In this document: positions 26,868 to 35,635 of the stretch, in pieces
Numbering within the stretch: the stretch's first letter is position 1
How the letters are laid out: every line of letters begins with the position of its first letter
Source: an uncultured Clostridia bacterium
GTDB lineage: Bacteria; Bacillota; Clostridia; Peptostreptococcales; Anaerovoracaceae
Length of the DNA stretch: 64,000 bases
NCBI GenBank assembly: GCA_934255135.1
Contig: CAKQMV010000003.1
Span: forward strand, 105,014 to 169,013
Reading direction: 5' to 3'
Made by a program: the position numbers and the translations under genes
The notes under the pieces: generated by a model
The model's input: the letters and a program-made list of their open reading frames with translations, nothing else
The model's database searches: none
Told to the model about the DNA's origin: nothing

Positions 26868-28238
26868 TTATACAAGACCCTGCTGCATCATAGCTGAAGC
26901 AACCTTCTCGAATCCAGCGATGTTAGCACCCTGAACAAGAGCGTTCTTGTTTCCGTAGTACTTCTCACCAGCGTTAGCACAAGCATTGTAGATGTTTCTC
27001 ATGATCTGGTGGAGCTGTGCATAAACGTCCTCGTGCTGGAATACAGTGTGTCCTGCATTCTGGCCCATCTCGATGCATGATGTAGCAACACCGCCAGCGT
27101 TAGCTGCCTTAGCAGGTCCAACAGCGATCATGTTGTCCATGAGGTATGTAAGTGCATCGTTTGTAGTAGGCATGTTAGCACCCTCACAGTAGAACTTGCA
27201 GCCACCCTCAACGATCTGCTTAGCATGCTCCATGTGAACGTCGTTCTGCATTGCGCATGGGATGAAGAGGTCAATCTTGCATCCAGTATCCTGGAATACG
27301 CCCCATGGCTTCTTTCCAGCGAAGAACTGTGCACCTTCGAACTTCTCTGCGTAAGGAGCGCAGATGTTCTTTCCTGAATTTCTGAGCTCGAGGAGGTAAG
27401 CAACCTTCTCTGGAGTGCTGATTCCTTCTGGATCGTAGATGTATCCGTCTGGTCCTGAAATAGTTACGCACTTAGCACCGAGGTCCATAAGCTTCCAAGC
27501 AGCACCCCAAGCAACGTTACCGAAACCTGAGATAGCAACAGTCTTGCCCTTGATATCCTCGTTGTTAGCCTTAAGCATCTCCTCAGCATACCATACGATA
27601 CCAAATCCAGTAGCCTCCTGTCTTCCGAGGCATCCGCCGTACTGAAGTCCCTTACCAGTAAGAACTCCACCGTCGAATCTGTCAACGATTCTCTTGTACT
27701 GTCCGAAGAGGTATCCGATCTCTCTTCCGCCTACACCGAGGTCTCCAGCAGGAACGTCAGTGTGAGGTCCGATGTGTCTATAAAGCTCTGTCATGAATGC
27801 CTGGCAGAATCTCATGATCTCTGCGTCTGACTTTCCGTTAGGATCGAAGTCAGAACCACCCTTACCACCACCGATTGGAAGACCAGTGAGTGAGTTCTTG
27901 AAGATCTGCTCGAATCCGAGGAACTTGATGATTCCTGGGTATACGTTTGGTGCAAATCTTAGACCTCCCTTGTAAGGTCCGATAGCTGAATTGAACTGGT
28001 ATCTGTAACCCTTGTTAACCTGTACCTTACCGTTGTCATCAACCCATACTACTCTGAAAGTAACACCTCTCTCAGGCTCAGTAAGTCTCTCAAGAAGAGC
28101 ACACTCTTCGTACTCTGGGTGAGCGTCCATTACTGGAGCGAGTGATGTAAGAACTTCTTCTACTGTCTGGTGGAACTCAAGCTCACCAGGGTTCTTCTGC
28201 TTGCAGAGTTCGATGACTCTTTCAACATAATTTGACAT
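26868..28238 (-). CDS. gdhA: NADP-type glutamate dehydrogenase, hexameric
   Basis: A 456-residue enzyme converting 2-oxoglutarate and ammonia to glutamate. The start MSNYVERVIELC follows AGGAG by 9 bases; a 14-codon longer frame has no ribosome site. Motifs are GPYKGGLRFAP (~90), the catalytic-lysine region LPIGGGKGGSDFDPNGKSD (~120), DVPAGDLGVGGREIGYLFG (~165) and the dinucleotide site VAISGFGNVAWGAAWKL (~236). Codon bias is strong. It has a TTGACA promoter with a 70-nt leader. With the 2-oxoacid:ferredoxin oxidoreductase it links amino-acid and 2-oxoacid metabolism. Confidence 0.96.
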   Translation of the reverse strand: MSNYVERVIELCKQKNPGELEFHQTVEEVLTSLAPVMDAHPEYEECALLERLTEPERGVTFRVVWVDDNGKVQVNKGYRYQFNSAIGPYKGGLRFAPNVYPGIIKFLGFEQIFKNSLTGLPIGGGKGGSDFDPNGKSDAEIMRFCQAFMTELYRHIGPHTDVPAGDLGVGGREIGYLFGQYKRIVDRFDGGVLTGKGLQYGGCLGRQEATGFGIVWYAEEMLKANNEDIKGKTVAISGFGNVAWGAAWKLMDLGAKCVTISGPDGYIYDPEGISTPEKVAYLLELRNSGKNICAPYAEKFEGAQFFAGKKPWGVFQDTGCKIDLFIPCAMQNDVHMEHAKQIVEGGCKFYCEGANMPTTNDALTYLMDNMIAVGPAKAANAGGVATSCIEMGQNAGHTVFQHEDVYAQLHQIMRNIYNACANAGEKYYGNKNALVQGANIAGFEKVASAMMQQGLV

Positions 28239-28308
28239 AGTTTCTTTCTCCTTATCAAAAAACACTATAGATATATGCATCTATATAATACATACATGCA
28301 TCAAATAA

Positions 28309-28336
28309 ATGATATCACTTGATTGTGAAATGTCAA
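28309..28336 (-). promoter_or_regulatory. gdhA promoter
   Basis: Consensus TTGACA (28331-28336), 16-base spacer, TATCAT (28309-28314) on the minus strand. The leader to 28238 contains repeated ATGCAT-type inverted sequences of unclear role. Confidence 0.65.
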
Positions 28337-28370
28337 CAACTTAACATTCTCATATTGTTAATTCGTGTGT

Positions 28371-29891
28371 TTATTTTGTGCAAAACAGGTTTTTTCCCTC
28401 CATACCGGCAGGAATATCCTCTCCCATAAGGAAAAGCATGCTTGGAGCGATGTCACAAAGTCTTCCGCTGTCCTCTGCAAATGCCTCATCCTCGTTACCG
28501 ATATAACAAAAAGGCACGCGTGAAACAGAATGCTTAGTAACAGGGTTGCCCTTATCATCAATCATATAATCCGCATTACCGTGATCGGCAGTCATAAGAA
28601 TCTGTCCATCCTTGGCAAGAATTTCATCCCTGATCTGTCCAACAAGTCCATCGAGTGTCTCAAGTGCTTTCACGCATGCATTGAAGTTTCCAGTATGTCC
28701 GACCATGTCAGGGTTCGCAAAATTCAGGATAATAACATCGTACTTATCCGCCCTGATCTGCTCAATTACCTTCTCAGTTACAAGTGGTGCACTCATCTCC
28801 GGCTGAAGATCGTATGTCTCAACCTTAGGTGATGGGATAAGGATTCTATCCTCGCCCTCTTCCGGTGCCTCAACTCCGCCGTTAAAGAAAAATGTTACAT
28901 GAGCATACTTCTCAGTCTCAGCGATTCTAAGCTGCTTAAGACCAAGCTTTGAGATTGTGCTTCCAAGCGTAGGCTCAATCTTCTCTGGTGGGAATGCAAG
29001 CATTACATTAGGCATTGTTGCATCATACTCAGTCATGCATACATAGACAGTATCCTTAACAACCTTCTTTCTCTCCCAGCCATCAAACTCAGGATCTACG
29101 ATTGCCCTTGTAATCTCTCTTGCTCTGTCAGGTCTGAAGTTAGCAAATACTATTGAATCTCCATCCTCGATAGGTGCCTCATTTACGACAGTCGGAAGCA
29201 CGAACTCGTCAGTCTCATTTTTTGCATAAGAAGCCTCGACAGCCTCTCTTGCGCTTGATGCCTTAAGTCCCTCTCCGAGAGTAAGTGCATCGTATGCGAG
29301 CGTGAGTCTCTCCCAGCGCTTATCTCTGTCCATTGCATAGAATCTGCCGCTTACAACACCCACTTTGCCGCCTACCTCAGAAAGTGCCTTCTCTACATCA
29401 TCGATGTATGTAAGTGCGCTCTTAGGCGGCACGTCTCTTCCGTCGAGGAAGCAGTGCATTACAATATTCTTAATGCCATAGTCTCCCGCCATTTTAACAA
29501 GAGCCTTGATGTGAGTCATGTGGCTGTGTACTCCGCCGTCTGACAAAAGTCCCATTATATGAAGTGTATGTCCCGCAGCAGCGTTCTCCATTGCCTTCTT
29601 AAGTGCAGGATTCTCGAAAAACGATCCGTCCTCGATTGATCTTGTTATCTTAAGGAGGTTCTGATAAACAATGCTGCCGGCACCTATATTAAGGTGGCCT
29701 ACCTCAGAATTTCCCATCTGTCCCTCAGGGAGTCCAACAGCTGTGCCGCTTGCCTCGAGCGTAATTGCCGGGCAATTCTCCATTATTGAATCAAGTACCG
29801 GTGTATTCGCAGCAGCTACAGCATTACCCTCTGTTTCAGGTCTTACGCCATAACCATCGAGAATCATCAGCATGGTTGGTCTGTGTTTCAT
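28371..29891 (-). CDS. gpmI: 2,3-bisphosphoglycerate-independent phosphoglycerate mutase
   Basis: A 506-residue Mn2+-dependent glycolytic enzyme that interconverts 3- and 2-phosphoglycerate. I start it at MKHRPTMLMILDGYG, 6 bases after GGAGG. The metal site LILDGYG-like block, the serine region QMGNSEVGHLNIGAG (~56), HCFLDGRDVPP, VSGRFYAMDRDKRWER (~182) and LMTADHGNADYM (~439) are intact. It is a single-gene unit with an extended -10 promoter (TGATATAAT) divergent from addA. No obvious U-run terminator separates it from gdhA downstream, whose own promoter follows within 40 bp. Confidence 0.96.
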   Translation of the reverse strand: MKHRPTMLMILDGYGVRPETEGNAVAAANTPVLDSIMENCPAITLEASGTAVGLPEGQMGNSEVGHLNIGAGSIVYQNLLKITRSIEDGSFFENPALKKAMENAAAGHTLHIMGLLSDGGVHSHMTHIKALVKMAGDYGIKNIVMHCFLDGRDVPPKSALTYIDDVEKALSEVGGKVGVVSGRFYAMDRDKRWERLTLAYDALTLGEGLKASSAREAVEASYAKNETDEFVLPTVVNEAPIEDGDSIVFANFRPDRAREITRAIVDPEFDGWERKKVVKDTVYVCMTEYDATMPNVMLAFPPEKIEPTLGSTISKLGLKQLRIAETEKYAHVTFFFNGGVEAPEEGEDRILIPSPKVETYDLQPEMSAPLVTEKVIEQIRADKYDVIILNFANPDMVGHTGNFNACVKALETLDGLVGQIRDEILAKDGQILMTADHGNADYMIDDKGNPVTKHSVSRVPFCYIGNEDEAFAEDSGRLCDIAPSMLFLMGEDIPAGMEGKNLFCTK

Positions 29892-29926
29892 TTCTGTCCT
29901 CCATTTATATTTCATAGTCGGTTTCA

Positions 29927-29935
29927 ATTATATCA
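29927..29935 (-). promoter_or_regulatory. gpmI extended -10 promoter element
   Basis: TGATATAAT on the minus strand (TG-N-TATAAT). No recognisable -35 box. Confidence 0.45.
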
Positions 29936-30022
29936 CAGCAGTGCATCGGCTGGAATTTTGAAGGCTCATATTGTACAATTTGAACATATTGAACATATCT
30001 ATTTCAGGAGGAATTCTAAGTT

Positions 30023-33000
30023 ATGTCCGGAGTGAAATTTACACCGGAGCAGCAGCTTGCAATCGGCACAACAGACAGAAGTGTGCTTGTATCAGCTGCA
30101 GCCGGTTCTGGTAAGACGGCAGTTCTCGTTGAGAGAATCATAAATATCATTCTGAGCGGTGAAGCTAACGTTGATGAAATGCTTGTTGTAACATTCACCA
30201 ATGCAGCCGCATCAGAGATGAGACTTAAGCTGTCTAAGGCCATAAGAAAACATATCCGTCAGCATCCGGAAACAGCATCTCGCCTAAGAGGACAGCTTGA
30301 CAGGCTTTATAGAGCGTACATTTCTACATTCAACAGCTTTGCCATGCGCGTAATCAAGGAATTCTTCTACGAGGTCGACATAGAGCCTGGAATGCAGGTC
30401 TGTGACGACATCAAAGGAACACTTCTTATGAGGGAGTCTGTCGACGAGCTGTTCGAGCTTGCTTTTGACCGCGACGACCTTATCGATGGAGGGTCATTCA
30501 CGGAGTTTCTTAGGCTTTACAGCAGCGACAGAAACGAAACTGCTATCAAGGATGACCTCATCAGCACCTACAACAAACTTCGTAGCATCCCCGACTACTA
30601 CAACTGGGCACGAAGCAAGACAGAAGTCCTGTCGCTCAATAAGGATGCATTTCTCGAGTCTGTTCCCGGAACGAGACTTCTGGATTTTCTTAAAAGCACA
30701 ATTTACGATGCATATAAATGCGAAGCCGAAATGCGAAAACTATTTGAAGCAACTGATCTTGAAGGCTTCTATATAAAGAGAACAGAAAAGGTTCAGTCAT
30801 TCAGTGAAGAGTATGCAATGATTGCGGAGCTTTATAATCGTTGCGATGAAGATGTGACTCTTGCTGAGCTTATGGACGAGATGAACAACGTTCATTTTGA
30901 CAGAATGCCGGCAGTTACGAAGGAATACAAGGATGCGTACGGCGAGATTAAGGACCAGGTCAAGGATCTTAGAGACAAGGCTAAGGGAAGTCTAAACGAT
31001 TGGAAGAGCACTTTTCTCCTCGCGGATCTCGCTACATCCATCGAGGAGATGAATTCGACCTATAAGTACACGAATTACTACATAAATCTCATAGAGGCAT
31101 TTGAAGAAATCTACGCAGGTAAGAAGCGTGAGATTGGCGTTATGGACTTCAGTGATATGGAGCATTACGCCTCAAAGATTCTTTCGAATGAAGAGGCTGC
31201 TTCTGTTCTCAGGAAACGTTTCAAGTTTATTTTTATTGACGAGTATCAGGATACCAACAATCTGCAGGAATACCTTATCGGCCGATTTGCAAGGCCTGAC
31301 AACGTGTTCAAGGTTGGTGACATCAAGCAGAGCATATATAAATTCAGACAGGCCGAGCCTGCGATTTTCGAGAGAACACGGAAGGATTATTCCGAAAATT
31401 GTAACGATGATGCGACTGTTATCGACCTTCAGAGGAATTTCCGTACCAACAGCAATACAATCGATTATATTAACTGTGTCTTCAGAGATATTATGGATGG
31501 CTATGATGAGACAGCGGAACTTAGAGCTGGTCTTGTATTCTCTGACGAAGGCAAGGCTTTTGACTTCACACCAGAGGTTCACCTTCTCGCAGACGAGTAT
31601 TCTTCTCAGGCTGCGGAGCTTGATTCAGCCGATGATGAAGGTGAGACAGATGATATTGCTGATAGAGAGATTGAGCTTCTGACCAAGGATGAGGCCGAAG
31701 CTAAATATGTGTCTGAGATTATAAGAGATCTCATCGGAACCGATTTCTACGACAGCAAGGAAGGCGTTGTAAGAAAGGTTACTGCAGGCGATATTGCCAT
31801 CCTTCTGCGTTCTGTCAAAAGGCGTGGTGATACGTTCGCCAGAGCACTCCGTGATATAAGGGTCGATTCCTATGTCGAGGAGGAAGCAGACTATTTTGAT
31901 GCGATTGAGATAAGAACTGCGCTTTCACTTCTTCAGACAATCGACAACATGAGAAGAGATGTGCCGCTTATTGCAACGCTTCATTCGGAGATTTTCGGCT
32001 TCACAGCATCGGAGCTTGCAATAATTAAGTCTGACTATAGAGACCACTGCAGCAAGGCTGAGCTTGAGATAGATTCACATTACTCTGCAGCTGTAGAATG
32101 GTATGCCGAGGAAGGTCCTGATACTTCAATAAGAGAGAAGCTTGAAGCCGCTCTTTCAGCAATCAGACGATACCGCGATATGTCTGTAATCCTTCCACTA
32201 GAGAACTTTATCTGGGAGGTCCTCGTCGACTCGGAATACTATCTTTTTGCCGGAGCGATTGCGGGTGGGGCGAGAAGGCAGGCGAACCTCAGACTCCTCG
32301 TGGACAGAGCCGGCCGTTTTGCCAGAGAGAACATCGCAACGCTCGGTGGCTTCATCGAATATCTTGAGATCATGCAGACCAAGAAGATCAGCCCAGGACA
32401 GTCAGGTGAGGCTGCAGCGGCTGATGATAGCGTGCGTATTTCAACAATTCATAAGAGTAAGGGTCTTGAGTACCCTTTCGTTTTCGTCTGTGGCATGGGC
32501 AACAAGCGTAATACCGACAGAACATCCAAGGGCTGCATGCTCGACTCGGAGCTTGGAATTGCACTTCCATATGTAAGAGACGATAAGAAATACTGGAGAA
32601 CAACACTTCTGCAGAAGATCATGTCAGAGAAATCCAAGGAGGACGCTTTTAAGGAAGAAATCAGAGTTCTCTACGTAGCCATGACGCGAGCAAGAAACAA
32701 GCTCTACCTCATAGGATCAGTTAAGGATTATTCGATTCTTGATGAGAAACTGCCTGGAAGGAGTACCTTCTTCAGTATGATGACCAATGTGTTATCTACA
32801 CCATACAATAGAACAATCAAAGCAATCCTTCCACGAGATGACTCGTTCACATCGAGAACAGGAACTGAGGGAATCCTTAAGTCAAAATCTAAGCTTGATG
32901 CTGGTAAGGTTGCTTCTGAGGGACGGGAAATCAGAAGACGACTAGAGTATCTGTACCCTGATGAAGAACTGCTTAAGGCACCTGCGAAGATGTCAGTTTC

Positions 33001-33637
33001 GACGATTCGAAAGGAGCTTCTCGAAGAAGAAGCCGAGGTTCCGTCATCTGCGGCCGAAGAAGAGATGTATAATATCTGGAAGGAATGTGAATACCGTAAG
33101 ACTAAAGCCAATCGTGCAGACATCGGAACTGCATACCACAGAATCATGGAATTTATTGATTTTGAAAGGGTCAGAAAGGCAGATGGCTCCATCGATTCAG
33201 AATATATAAACGAATCAATCACTAAACTTCTCGAGCTCGATGTTTTCGAAGATGATGTTTACAGAAATCTTAAGCCGAAGTTTATCGAAGCATTCTTCAG
33301 TTCCGACCTCGGAAGACGCGCATCCGAAGCGGCATCTCGCGGAGAGCTATACAAAGAGAAACCTTTTACCCTTAGAATGAATCACAAGGGTCATGAGATT
33401 CTTGTTCAGGGTGTTATTGACTGCTGCTTCGTTGAGAATGGTAAAGCAGTGATAGTTGACTATAAGAGCAGCTTCGTCCACCCAGGTCGAAATATCGATG
33501 AAGAGGCTGAAAGAATCAGGAGAGAATATCATACTCAGGTCGAGATTTATAGCAAGGCCGCTTCTGAAGGGCTTGGACTTCCTGTTTCCGAGAGCTACCT
33601 CTATCTCTTCACGGTTAATCTTGCGATTGCAATGTAA
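30023..33637 (+). CDS. addA: ATP-dependent helicase/nuclease subunit AddA
   Basis: A 1204-residue double-strand-break resection helicase-nuclease. Motif I SAAAGSGKTAVLVERI (~24), YISTFNSFAMRVI (~93), motif II FIDEYQDTNN (~407), motif III KVGDIKQSIYKFRQAEP (~431), motif V STIHKSKGLEYPFVF (~808), motif VI VAMTRARNKLYLIG (~888) and the C-terminal RecB-type nuclease (VQGVIDCCF ... AVIVDYKSS ... HTQVEIYSKA, ~1130-1185) are all intact. AGGAGG precedes the ATG. Its usual partner addB, normally directly upstream, is not in the window; upstream is the divergent gpmI. It is one of few plus-strand genes here. Confidence 0.96.
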   Translation: MSGVKFTPEQQLAIGTTDRSVLVSAAAGSGKTAVLVERIINIILSGEANVDEMLVVTFTNAAASEMRLKLSKAIRKHIRQHPETASRLRGQLDRLYRAYISTFNSFAMRVIKEFFYEVDIEPGMQVCDDIKGTLLMRESVDELFELAFDRDDLIDGGSFTEFLRLYSSDRNETAIKDDLISTYNKLRSIPDYYNWARSKTEVLSLNKDAFLESVPGTRLLDFLKSTIYDAYKCEAEMRKLFEATDLEGFYIKRTEKVQSFSEEYAMIAELYNRCDEDVTLAELMDEMNNVHFDRMPAVTKEYKDAYGEIKDQVKDLRDKAKGSLNDWKSTFLLADLATSIEEMNSTYKYTNYYINLIEAFEEIYAGKKREIGVMDFSDMEHYASKILSNEEAASVLRKRFKFIFIDEYQDTNNLQEYLIGRFARPDNVFKVGDIKQSIYKFRQAEPAIFERTRKDYSENCNDDATVIDLQRNFRTNSNTIDYINCVFRDIMDGYDETAELRAGLVFSDEGKAFDFTPEVHLLADEYSSQAAELDSADDEGETDDIADREIELLTKDEAEAKYVSEIIRDLIGTDFYDSKEGVVRKVTAGDIAILLRSVKRRGDTFARALRDIRVDSYVEEEADYFDAIEIRTALSLLQTIDNMRRDVPLIATLHSEIFGFTASELAIIKSDYRDHCSKAELEIDSHYSAAVEWYAEEGPDTSIREKLEAALSAIRRYRDMSVILPLENFIWEVLVDSEYYLFAGAIAGGARRQANLRLLVDRAGRFARENIATLGGFIEYLEIMQTKKISPGQSGEAAAADDSVRISTIHKSKGLEYPFVFVCGMGNKRNTDRTSKGCMLDSELGIALPYVRDDKKYWRTTLLQKIMSEKSKEDAFKEEIRVLYVAMTRARNKLYLIGSVKDYSILDEKLPGRSTFFSMMTNVLSTPYNRTIKAILPRDDSFTSRTGTEGILKSKSKLDAGKVASEGREIRRRLEYLYPDEELLKAPAKMSVSTIRKELLEEEAEVPSSAAEEEMYNIWKECEYRKTKANRADIGTAYHRIMEFIDFERVRKADGSIDSEYINESITKLLELDVFEDDVYRNLKPKFIEAFFSSDLGRRASEAASRGELYKEKPFTLRMNHKGHEILVQGVIDCCFVENGKAVIVDYKSSFVHPGRNIDEEAERIRREYHTQVEIYSKAASEGLGLPVSESYLYLFTVNLAIAM

Positions 33638-33677
33638 CTACGACGTAAGATCTAAAAATTATAAATAAATCAATAAA

Positions 33678-33710
33678 AATGCAAGGGTCAGCATAACACT
33701 CCCTTGCATT
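33678..33710. terminator. Bidirectional terminator between addA and rpoZ
   Basis: AATGCAAGGG/CCCTTGCATT stem with U-rich tails on both strands (TTTTTATT on minus, GTTTATTT on plus), between convergent genes. Confidence 0.85.
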
Positions 33711-33741
33711 GTTTATTTCCATCTTATTTCAGACGATGAGC

Positions 33742-33951
33742 TTATTCAGCCTCTTCCTCGTCTCTCTTGTAAGTGATTAGATCCTCATAAATCTCCTTAG
33801 CAGCCTGGCTTACCGGACGCTCTGCAGCTGTCTCAGTAAGGATTGGCTTGCCATCGATGATGTCTCTTGCTCTCTTAGCAGCAAGCATAACAAGTGTGTA
33901 CTGTGAATCTGTCTTCTTGTGCAGCTCGTTTACTGATGGATATAGTAGCAT
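33742..33951 (-). CDS. rpoZ: DNA-directed RNA polymerase omega subunit
   Basis: A 69-residue protein, MLLYPSVNELHKKTDSQYTL then VMLAAKRARDIIDG, the omega/RpoK6 signature; the rest is an acidic tail. It helps fold and assemble the beta-prime subunit. The gene begins 2 bp after gmk in the classic yicC-gmk-rpoZ order, with GGAG upstream. Last gene before a bidirectional terminator. Confidence 0.93.
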   Translation of the reverse strand: MLLYPSVNELHKKTDSQYTLVMLAAKRARDIIDGKPILTETAAERPVSQAAKEIYEDLITYKRDEEEAE

Positions 33952-33953
33952 GT

Positions 33954-34577
33954 TTACTCCCCCTTCTCTCTCTCATATATGCCTATTATCGGTGATACCT
34001 TTTCAGGAACTCTGCTGTTCTCTGCAACGATAATGCTTCTTACCTCAGAAATCGCCTCATCGAGGTCGTCATTAACAACATAATAGTCGTATTCACCGAG
34101 TAGCTTTATCTCATTTAATGCTCCGGCAAGTCTCTTCTCGATAACCTCTACCGAATCAGTGGCTCTACCCTCAATTCTCTTCCTCAGAACCTTAAGGCTT
34201 GGCGGAAGAATGAAGACGAGTATCGCCTCAGGCATTGCCTTCTTAACCTGAAGTCCACCCTGAACATCTATCTCAAGGATTACGTTATGCCCGCGATCAA
34301 GTCTCTTGATTACCGCGTCCTTAGGTGTTCCGTACATATTGTCGAAAACCTCGGCGTGCTCAAGAAGATTGCCCTCGCTGATGTTCTGTAGAAATTCCTC
34401 TCTGCTGACAAAAAAGTAATGAACGCCATCCTTCTCTCCGGGTCTCGGAGCTCTTGTTGTCATTGAAGTTGAAAGGAACACGCCCTCTTCCTTCAGAATC
34501 TCCTCGCAAATTGTACCCTTTCCGGTGCCAGATGGTCCGGAGATGACGAATAGATTACCTCTCTTATGTCTGCCCAT
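33954..34577 (-). CDS. gmk: Guanylate kinase
   Basis: A 207-residue GMP kinase. P-loop ISGPSGTGKGT (~12), STSMTTRAPRPGEKDGVHYFF (~36; GMP site), VILEIDVQGGLQVKKAMPEA (~95) and RLAGALNEIKLLGEYDYYVVNDD (~148) match. It makes GDP from GMP. GAGGAG precedes the ATG. It lies between yicC and rpoZ, a conserved order in Firmicutes. Confidence 0.96.
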   Translation of the reverse strand: MGRHKRGNLFVISGPSGTGKGTICEEILKEEGVFLSTSMTTRAPRPGEKDGVHYFFVSREEFLQNISEGNLLEHAEVFDNMYGTPKDAVIKRLDRGHNVILEIDVQGGLQVKKAMPEAILVFILPPSLKVLRKRIEGRATDSVEVIEKRLAGALNEIKLLGEYDYYVVNDDLDEAISEVRSIIVAENSRVPEKVSPIIGIYEREKGE

Positions 34578-34634
34578 AACTCCTCCTCAAATCAGTATTT
34601 TATTATATCACAGAGAAACGATTCTATCCAGCAA

Positions 34635-35522
34635 TTATTCGATATTCTGCACCTGTTCTCTGATCTTCTCTACTTCAGCCTTCAAATCAAGCATCATTGT
34701 AGTGATTTCCTTATCGTTTGACTTAGATCCGATAGTGTTAGCCTCACGATTCATCTCCTGAATCAGGAAGTCTACTTTCTTACCGATGCTCTCATCCTTA
34801 TCATTTCTCATAAATGCTCTTAGCTGTGAAACGTGGCTATCTAGTCTTACAAGCTCCTCAGTGATATTGGCCTTATCTGCGAAAACAGCAGCCTCAAGAA
34901 TCACTCTGTCCTCAGGAACTTCAATCTTATTATCTAGAAGCTCTTCAAGTCTTACCTTGAACTTATCCGCAAACTCCTTCTCAATCATAGGCGCTCTCTT
35001 CTCGATCTCGCACTTGATATGCTCTACAGTGTCAGCTCTCATCAGAAGATCCGCCGCAAGCTTAGCACCCTCAACCTCTCTCATTCTGCAGATATCAGCA
35101 GCCGCAAGCTCTGTAGCCTCAGTAATCTCTCTGAGGAACTCCTCTTCGTCCTCTTCAGCAGGAACGCTTTGAATAATATCTGGGAACTTAGTCAGAGTTG
35201 CAAGGTTAATCTCATCCTTAAGACCATATCTCTCCTTAAGCTCAGCGAGCGCGTTATAGTACTTGTCCGCCGTATCAACATTCAGTCTGACATCAGCATC
35301 AGCAACAGCAATATTATCAACACTTACAGAAACCTCAATCTTACCCCTGTGGAGACTCTGCTTGATAATTCCCTTAACCATCTCCTCCGCAAAAGAATAC
35401 CTTCTTGGCATCTTTACGAAGATGTCGCAGTATCTGTGGTTAACTGCCTTAATCTCTACTGTGATAGATCTCTTCTCGTCAGCATAAATGCCTCTGCCAA
35501 AACCTGTCATGCTCTTAATCAT
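34635..35522 (-). CDS. YicC/YloC family endoribonuclease
   Basis: A 295-residue protein. The start is MIKSMTGFGRG at 35522 (AGAGGA upstream); the frame is open further but lacks a ribosome site and would overlap the divergent rqcH gene. Conserved ends are present: SITVEIKAVNHRYCDIFVKM (~18) and FLIQEMNREANTIGSKSNDK (~252). YicC-type proteins cut RNA. First gene of yicC-gmk-rpoZ, divergent from rqcH with 113 bp between starts. Confidence 0.93.
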   Translation of the reverse strand: MIKSMTGFGRGIYADEKRSITVEIKAVNHRYCDIFVKMPRRYSFAEEMVKGIIKQSLHRGKIEVSVSVDNIAVADADVRLNVDTADKYYNALAELKERYGLKDEINLATLTKFPDIIQSVPAEEDEEEFLREITEATELAAADICRMREVEGAKLAADLLMRADTVEHIKCEIEKRAPMIEKEFADKFKVRLEELLDNKIEVPEDRVILEAAVFADKANITEELVRLDSHVSQLRAFMRNDKDESIGKKVDFLIQEMNREANTIGSKSNDKEITTMMLDLKAEVEKIREQVQNIE

Positions 35523-35635
35523 ATTTATCCTCTTTCCGGGAAAGCTATCTCTTTGCCCAAGTGGCCGGTTCTTTCCCATGTGACTATTGTAGCACATGTG
35601 TGATATTATTAAAAAGTTAACAACAGGAGGCATTA

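Noticed and set aside
29980..29997. Tandem TTGAACATA TTGAACATA before addA as a LexA (SOS) box
   Set aside because: The two GAAC half-sites are direct, not inverted, repeats; no GAACnnnnGTTC palindrome is present.
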